Shown here piece by piece: positions 57,611 through 64,000 of a DNA stretch of 64,000 nt (within the stretch, counting starts at the first letter, position 1; every line of letters begins with the position of its first letter). The position numbers and the translations under genes are program-made. The notes beneath the pieces were generated by a model. It was not told the origin of the DNA and ran no database searches. It saw nothing but the letters and a program-made list of their open reading frames with translations. This DNA is from Cyathus striatus. Taxonomy: Eukaryota; Basidiomycota; Agaricomycetes; Agaricales; Nidulariaceae. Where the stretch lies: positions 2,666,001 through 2,730,000 of the forward strand of contig JAOVFP010000006.1 of NCBI GenBank assembly GCA_025738555.1, in the 5' to 3' direction.

Positions 57611-59849
57611 ATGAATTCTACTAACGAGCGAGCAAATCCAAGCCATGACTCACTGTCTCGCACTACTATATGTGAGATAACGAATAATGTATCTACGCCT
57701 ACAAGCACGGATTCCATGGACAAGAAGTCTCCAGAATCTCACCCAACCTTCGACATGGAACACGCTCCCGTAAAAAACGACCCTAGGTCATGGTCCCGGC
57801 TCAGAAAGGTCAGCGTTTCCGTCATTGCGGAGCTAAGAATTCCTAACATTCCGTGTCTATTCATAGAACCTTTGCCTCGCACAGATTGCGTCCGCTTCGA
57901 TGATAGCCGGGCTGGCTGCAAACATTCAAAATCGTGCGTGAAGCGATGAGTTGCGGATAATTTGCTGACGATCATGAAAAATATTAGCCGCTGTAGAGGA
58001 AATGGAACGCGACCTACCAGCGACGAGTTCTGAGTTCAGCTTGAGCATTTCGTTGTTCATTCTGTTACAAGGTCTTGTGCCGTTGCTTTGGAGCTCGATA
58101 AGTGAAATCAAAGGGAGGAAGGTGAATATCAACACTCAATGCCGATTTCTAGCCGTCTTAATTTGCCCCCTAGTTTGTCTACTTGATTTCCTTGGGATTG
58201 TTTACAGTTGGCTCGGTTGTAGTTGCTGTCAGTAAAAATATCGGCCTGTAAGTCTGTTTAGCCGTGTTAATGGAGTTTCTCTGCTAACTTCTCCACTCGA
58301 AGAGTTATTGGGTTTCGATGCATGCAAGCTATCGGGTGAGTATTGAGGGGTGTCCGTGTGCTGGCTACATAGTACTGAGAGTCATTAATCAGTTCGAGTG
58401 CCGTTATGGCCATAGGAGCAGCAACTCTGGCTGACATATTTGAGCCCGCAGAACGGGGGACAAAAGTAAGCTCTCGATGCTCATTGGCCCAAATGCGCGT
58501 TTAGATCATTTTGGCTTTCCAGATGGGAATTTATTATATCGCTCCCCTCCTTGGTCCGGCTCTAGGACCCATATTTGGCGGTGTCTTGACAACGGGCCTG
58601 GGATGGCGTTCGATTTTCTGGTTCCTTACAATTTTGTCTGGGGCAATATTTGCCTGCTTCGTGATATTCTTCAAGGATACATTTCGCAAGGAACGAAGCA
58701 TGACGTATCAAAATGTACTAAAGACACGTGTGAGATCCAGGGCGATGAAGTCCCCGCAACCGAGCCGCCCAGAGACACCAAATAAGGAGCTTGAAGACTC
58801 GGATGTCGAGAAAGAAGGCGGTATTCAGGATGTGCAGCAAGAAATCAGTGATATCAAGATTTCACTGAAGGATATTAATCCAATCAAGCCTATTGGTGTG
58901 ATCTTACGACGAAAGAATAATTTCGTCATATTATTTGCGTCAGGTGCTTTCTCTTATCTACCATACTAGAGCTATAATATTAACTGACTCGTTTTTAGGC
59001 TTCCTTTTCGCTTATGGGTTCTTATTGGCGTATACAACTGCACGGACATTGAGTTCCAAGTATGGATACAGCCCTCTAAAAATCGGTCTTGTAACACTGT
59101 CATATGGAATTGGTAGGCCACGCCACAAATAAATACAACTCCATAATTGCTTATCATCCCCATTACTCAGGCTGTGTGGCAGGTAGCCTTCTAGGTGGAC
59201 GGTGGTCCGATCGTGAGCTTGCTCGACTGAAGGCGGCCAACGGTGGTGAGAGTTACCCAGAGGTAAGCTTTAGTATATCACGACGCAATCCGATGTAATG
59301 ATGATTGCTTATAATTATAGATGCGTCTCAGGAGCACGAAGCTTACCATCTTCCTTTTGCCCCTGTTCGTTGTAGGTTTTGGGTGGGTTTGCGTGGAACG
59401 GGTTCACGTATCCGCTGTCTGCGTATTCCTATTCTTTGGAGGCTTCTTTTCTATGTTCGTACGTTCTTGTCTTGGATACGCATTAAGGCTTATATGACAT
59501 TCTGAAGATGGACCTATGCAAGTACGTTGGCGTATATCATCGATGCCAATAATGGAAGGTCGTCTACTGCAGCAGCACTAAATAGCGCGTTTCGTGGATT
59601 TTTTGCATTCGTAGCAACTGAAATAGCAGTTCCGCTTCAGGATGGACTTGGTGAAGGTAAAATCTCCGCCTCGGCATCTTAACACAAAGCGCTGACGTAG
59701 ACCTGATAGGATGGATGTACACAATCTGGGCAGTGTTAATGCTTTCCAGTGGATTGCTTATTATACTCGTGGCATCAAAAGGAAGAAAATGGAGAGAGGC
59801 CGCTGAGAAGAGAGAGGCAGAGCAAGCAAAGAAATTTGCAACACAATGA
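57611..59849 (+). CDS. MFS transporter, drug:H+ antiporter type (DHA1-like), intact
   Basis: Twelve exons: 57611..57808, 57867..57933, 57988..58121, 58174..58247, 58303..58335, 58393..58465, 58523..58943, 58999..59112, 59171..59262, 59321..59454, 59508..59656, 59701..59849. They sum to 546 codons (545 residues) with every junction in phase. A cytoplasmic N-terminus ends DPRSWSRLRK. Helix 1 holds IASASMIAGLAANIQNPAV. Motif A-like WSSISEIKGRK follows helix 2, then FRCMQAIGSSAVMAIGAATL, the antiporter-like GPALGPIFGGVL, a central charged loop, and helices to VLMLSSGLLIILVASKGRK. Fungal members export toxic compounds or polyamines at the plasma membrane; the substrate here is unknown. Its neighbours are repeats, so there is no cluster context. 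Confidence 0.88.
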
Positions 59850-60043
59850 CGATTTTGACATTCACGACACACCATGCACACATACACATAGATATTTACT
59901 TTACTTAGACATATCAAGACCTCCCGACTCATCGTTCAAAATTAAAACGAAGATATTACCGTACACTACACTACATTACTTACTCGATGTTAGACGCAGA
60001 TGTAATCTTGCGGTACTTCAATTAGACAAATCATTCCTTTTAC

Positions 60044-60474
60044 TTATCCCCTTCTTGCAGCTCCTGTATCAGCCCCAGTTGGCCGACCAGCACGATCCTG
60101 CGCAACATCTTTTGCACGAGGGGTTCCCCACTGTGAAGATCCCGAGTGTTCCTTTTTATTGTGCTTCGACCACTCCCCATTGCTATTTGTGAAGTCGCTA
60201 CCAGGTCGGCCAGCACTCTCGTACACATCTTTACTAGTTGCACCATTGAACTGCGCGGTCGTATCAAGCGGCTCAGTGGCGCTAGCGTCTTTATCGAACA
60301 CGGTGTCCATGGTTACTTTAGCGGGTGCAGGCTGTCGGCCTGATGGTAGTGTATCAGTATGAACATAGGAACGTTTGCTAAGTTGTGGACGCGATACAAC
60401 GAACCTTCTGGTCGGCCATCGACAATACCCATATTTTCGCGGTTGTCGGGAACGCGGAAGTTGTTGAGAGACAT
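60044..60474 (-). CDS. Small hydrophilic protein, unknown function
   Basis: Two exons, 60474..60405 and 60339..60044, with a 65-bp intron (GTTCGT...CATCAG) give 121 residues. The start context (ATAATCATG on the minus strand: ATGTCTCTCAAC) and phase 1 junction are consistent. The sequence begins MSLNNFRVPDNRENMGIVDG and is rich in Gly, Asp, Ser and Arg (SAGRPGSDFTNSNGEWSKHN). There is no hydrophobic segment or domain. It is convergent with the MFS gene, whose stop lies about 195 bp away. It may be a small stress-related or disordered protein; I do not recognise it. Confidence 0.55.
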
Positions 60475-61119
60475 GATAATATGATAGCGTGTACAGATAG
60501 ATGGTTTTGTTGAGAGCAGCGGATTTCGTTGTTGAATATGTCCTTGTCCTGCAGTTATTCTAGATTATAAAGATCACAGTGTAGCGATGAAATCATTGAT
60601 TAGTGAGCATTGGAGTATATGAGTTAATGCTGGAGCTGGAGAAAAGCCGATAACTATGCCGTCCGCACTTTGCTACGTATGTAATACATTTTAATTCCGG
60701 TCTAGCGGTCCACTTAACAGAACCATTTACACGTGCGCCTTAGAACAATGTATATTCGGCCCATACTAGATGATTTTTAAATGGAATCGGGGGTACAGTG
60801 ACATGCAGGTACGATATTACGGCACGCCCCATGTTCACCACGGACACTCATACTCTGAAAGGTTTTCCACAAAATATTTTTCTCACATGAAACTACATCG
60901 TTAAAGAATACCATTTCTTCGAAAAACTTGCACGTCATGTTATAGTTATCCTCGCCCTGCAGATAAAATCTCTTGTTATAATGTTTAGATCTCGAGGACG
61001 CCGAATGAGGAACGCCAAATCTATGTTATGGTACCTTCTACTTGTATTTAATACAGTTGCCTGTAATTTTAAACGTAAAAAATATGCTGTTGAGCCTACA
61101 TATGACCCATATGGAATAA
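60475..61119. other. Intergenic, no feature recognised
   Basis: AT-rich, only short frames. It may hold the promoter of the minus-strand gene ending at 60044. Confidence 0.4.
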
Positions 61120-61217
61120 GCCTGACCTTGAGTTGCACAAGGATCTTTCGCTAAATAATTCCACTATTCTGTACATGAGAATACTTTGTGAATGTATTAC
61201 ATTTATGCTACCAGACC
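61120..61217 (-). repeat. tRNA-like repeat, 98 nt
   Basis: Minus strand: GGTCTGG / TCAGGCT ends, D-arm-like GCATAAATGTAATAC, T-arm CCTTG-TGCAACT-CAAGG. The T-stem differs from CCTCG/CGAGG by a paired C-to-T and G-to-A change. Confidence 0.65.
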
Positions 61218-61414
61218 TTTGTATTGTACTATATAATAGTAGTTTAATATGCAGTTCTCTGTACATGTCATATTGGACTTAAAATGGACTTAAAATTAAT
61301 ATGCATTAGTAAAAATTTGTAGTGAACTCAAGGCGCGATACTTAGGTTAACTTTATTCAAGTCATATTTAAATAAAAATAAAGAAATACTAAAGAGCTTG
61401 AAATGTAGAAAACT

Positions 61415-61480
61415 GTCTGACCTTGAGTTGCACAAGTGACAAGGATCTCTCTGAATGCACTACACTTGTGCTATCAGACT
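61415..61480 (-). repeat. tRNA-like repeat, shortened
   Basis: Minus strand: AGTCTGATAGCACAAGTGTA and GTGCATTC, then GATCCTTGTCAC and TTGTGCAACTCAAGGTCAGA. The middle arm is deleted. Confidence 0.6.
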
Positions 61481-61670
61481 TTATGTGATAACATGTATTA
61501 GCTGTTAAATATGCAGTTCTTTTAAGTATATGTATGGGGCTCAGACACGGGCCACTGGTGTGATGATAGTGGACTATTGAGTTTCAGTTAAATGTGTATT
61601 TTTAACTGCAATGTTTAAAGGTAGTATAACAATTAGTTAAAATAGATCTATCGGGAATTCATAGCCAGAT

Positions 61671-61767
61671 GGTCTAATCTCGAATTGAACGAGAACCTTT
61701 CATGTGCACACTTTTGCTACACAAGTCATGCACTTCATGAATGCACTACCACATATGCCATCAGACC
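61671..61767 (-). repeat. tRNA-like repeat, 97 nt, well preserved
   Basis: Minus strand: GGTCTGA / TTAGACC ends, D-arm-like GCATATGTGGTAGTGC, a middle arm pairing TTCATG / CATGAA, T-arm TCTCG-TTCAATT-CGAGA. The T-stem again shows a paired change relative to CCTCG/CGAGG. Confidence 0.75.
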
Positions 61768-61826
61768 ATTGTGTTATGAGTTATAGCTATTCATATTATG
61801 CACTGTCAATGGTCAAAGATCCACTT

Positions 61827-62096
61827 CTCCCTCATGAAAAACCCCCGCAACCCGTAGCACATCTCCTCCCTCAAATAGTACATAGAGTAGATGGGGGACT
61901 CCCAACCCCGGTCTTCACGAGATCGGGTTCCCCCACCTCCGGCCCCTCAGGCCCCTCAGGCCCGGGTCACCCTTTACATATAGCAATACCACATACTAAA
62001 TAGACTTACCCCCTCCGAGTAGTACATACACAGAGTAGTCGTGACATATGGATTTCCACAACCGACTTAATAAACTAGGATTTTTTTTTTTAAAAA
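61827..62096 (+). mobile_element. Retroposed insert with poly-A tail and 12-bp TSD
   Basis: AAAGATCCACTT occurs at 61815-61826 and again at 62097-62108. The 270-bp insert between them is GC-richer than its surroundings, starts CTCCCTCATG and ends in a T10 A-rich tract (62080-62099). Target duplication plus a 3' A-tract is the hallmark of LINE-driven retroposition, so a SINE or processed transcript is likely. The source is unknown, and the short open frame through it is not taken as a gene. Confidence 0.6.
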
Positions 62097-62549
62097 AAAG
62101 ATCCACTTACCTTTATACTCTGCAAAATGTTGCAACACATAAAAATAATAACTCGATAGGTTCTATGCATATGTCTGAAGTAAGGTGGAGTGAAGACCAT
62201 TAATCAGTGATGAACGTTTGAACTGAGAACAGTACTAACTTGGTACCAACATTGAGTATACTTAAAGTCTTAAACCACCTGAACCATCAGACCCATGAAT
62301 CCCAGTGGTATGAAATTTAAGACTATAAATATCAGGCCAGATATACATGTTTATTACCATTCAATTTTCAAATTTTAATGATAAAAACGGTAGCATAGTG
62401 AATGGGTTAATATGTTATGATAGTGTGTTGGTATAAGTAAGGCGATGCATTAATGCCTCACTCAGTCCAGTGCATTATATATTGGCCTCTCTGTATATTT
62501 TTATATAATGAAGGTGTCTTGTATGAGTAACGAAATAAATATATGAGCT

Positions 62550-62708
62550 TAAAAGGACTGGAAAGCACAGCTTTGTTCATACGTTGAATTTGCGCTGGTG
62601 GAGTATTTGAAGGTGCAGACGGGGATTGGTGTTCCTGTTTCGGTGTATATCTCCGATTTGCCTTTGCAGGATATTCTTGTGCAGGCTAGGGCGAAATCGG
62701 TGGCTTAG
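62550..62708 (+). pseudogene. 3' fragment of an unidentified protein-coding gene
   Basis: An open frame without a start codon reads VEFALVEYLKVQTGIGVPVS, then VYISDLPLQDILVQARAKSV, ending A-TAG at 62708. The composition and GC level differ from the AT-rich surroundings, and the sequence looks like the C-terminus of a globular protein. Nothing upstream of about 62550 continues it. Family not recognised. Confidence 0.35.
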
Positions 62709-63299
62709 AATGGTATGTCGAACAGTTGAAGTGATTGGTTGGGTTTATTTATCGTATGTAATGTTTTAAGTATGTGTCTTATCAGTACAGTACTTTACGC
62801 GAATGTAAGTACTTGGTTGGAGAGATGGACCGCAATATTCACGCCCGTGCGGTGCAGATTGCCTGCGGACATTAGGAAGCCGAGTGGTGTGATCTCGTTC
62901 CCAGGATAGGCAGATCAGCCCTCCGGTCTAGTCGCTCATCATGTCAACCAACGCTCAACATGCCAACCAAGTCACAGTGCATCAACTCAGTCAAGTCTCT
63001 ATCATCGTGAAATCCACCACTGGTAGATACTAAAATAGGGATATGTCGGTACCCTTCGTCTGCATTTCACTCAAGTATATATGTACTTACTCATACGTGG
63101 CATTATTAGGTGGTAGACACAATCAAGGCACACAGAAACACGGTCATTCCACAGCATCTCCCCACTTAGCTGGATCATATGGTTGAAAGGCAATGCTGAG
63201 AGGTGAGATACATCGAGGGACTCTCCGAGTGTTTGACTACAAAGATGAGGGCTTGAGGGGTCGAGCCAGAGCATGTTGCTACGCCCAAGGCTCTCAATC

Positions 63300-63529
63300 C
63301 TTTGCTGTTCCTACACAGGTGTTTTGGGACACCTTTATCTCATTCCATGCTAACAGCCTCAGTGTACACTTTGACAGGGTATCAGAATACCGATTCTATC
63401 ATTGCGCTATGTGACGTCTTTCCAAACAGGATATCAGGTACAGCTATAGTACCACTCACTGCCGAACATCAGGAGTTAGCAATGAGAGGGATGTGTTTGG
63501 CTTGTCATGGTGTAGGAGTACTGATGTAA
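63300..63529 (+). CDS. Possible exon of an unrecognised gene near the right edge
   Basis: The frame contains TGYQNTDSIIALCDVFPNRI and GTAIVPLTAEHQELAMRGMC followed by LACHGVGV. A TTGACAG acceptor (about 63375) and a GTAAGT donor (after position 63527) bound it, so it may be one internal exon of about 150 nt. No start, neighbouring exon or domain could be fixed. Low confidence. Confidence 0.25.
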
Positions 63530-64000
63530 GTCCCTCTTGCGCGCACTGTGTCCTCTTCTCCCACTAGACCTTTGTATACTCCCCCTTTCCCGTCACTTTC
63601 TTTGATTCTGTTACGTTGCACTTACATGTTGCATTCTGCATTTGTATCATCAGGACAATAGCAATTCCAACCCAAACTTAACCACCTGAAGAAGCATCTC
63701 TCACAATAAGGTTTTTGTTATGTACTGACTACTGGGCTTACAAGAATTCCAGTTGAGGCTGATTTCTTTCAAGTGAAATCGAGTGATGTTCAAGTTGCAA
63801 TCGAGTAGCATTTGAGTTACACTCAAGTGACAATTCAAGATTCAAGTAACCAAAAAAAAATAAGTCCATAATAATGCATGTTTAATACATTCTTTTACTC
63901 TACACTACTCTCATATCTCCCCTCTGTCCCGCTCTCCTGCCCACCATTTCCTTCAATGTTCTTGCCTTGTTTAAAATTTCCCATGCATCTTCTCACCTTT
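63530..64000. other. Right edge, nothing recognised
   Basis: Pyrimidine-rich and AT-rich sequence with TTGAGTTACACTCAAGTGA-type short repeats near 63760-63840. No gene signal. Confidence 0.4.

Noticed and set aside
61704..62003. A 99-codon frame ending in Gly/Pro/Ser repeats
   Set aside because: It spans the tRNA-like repeat, the target duplication and the retroposed insert, so it cannot be one gene.

Overview
The window is eukaryotic and almost certainly from a basidiomycete mushroom-type fungus (Agaricomycetes). Genes are split by many short introns of about 45-65 bp with GT/AG (occasionally GC/AG) ends, several DUF6533-like seven-helix membrane proteins typical of that group are present, and the sequence is loaded with DNA transposons, foldback elements and tRNA-derived repeats. 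No rRNA, canonical tRNA or CRISPR was seen.

Layout. 1-445: 5' part of a minus-strand gene leaving the left edge. 1088-1416: first exons of a FAD-dependent monooxygenase, cut off by a 2.8 kb foldback repeat (1430-4225). 4226-12320: AT-rich island with simple repeats and one intact-looking NB-ARC/TPR (NLR-like) gene. 12330-16470: GC-richer, with a Ser/Pro-rich minus-strand gene of unclear integrity. 16585-21903: a hAT transposon with exact 8-bp target duplication and a 10-exon transposase carrying one internal stop. 22270-23018: a second, internally deleted monooxygenase copy. 23314-25586: intact five-exon gene (copy A) of a disordered, LEA-like family. 25600-38300: decayed repeats, a 945-bp palindrome, a diverged duplicate of the copy A locus broken by two TIR elements, a DUF6533-like gene (29327-30901), and a Tc1/mariner-type element (36837-37763). 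38897-40580: a second DUF6533-like gene with 14 exons. 42792-43583: secreted Ser/Thr/Pro-rich protein. 45890-48320: diverged tandem repeats ahead of intact LEA-like copy B (48644-51316), followed by a small new gene (52389-52856) and two LEA-like pseudogenes. 57611-59849: intact 12-exon MFS transporter. 60044-60474: small hypothetical gene. 61100-64000: tRNA-like repeats, a retroposed insert and unrecognised fragments.

The genes do not form a pathway. The common thread is genome plasticity: gene families are duplicated, and one copy stays intact while others are broken by named insertions. Exon coordinates below were derived by hand from splice sites. For the NLR, the hAT transposase, LEA-like A and B, both DUF6533-like genes and the MFS gene the exon lengths sum to whole codons, which is the main support for the models.
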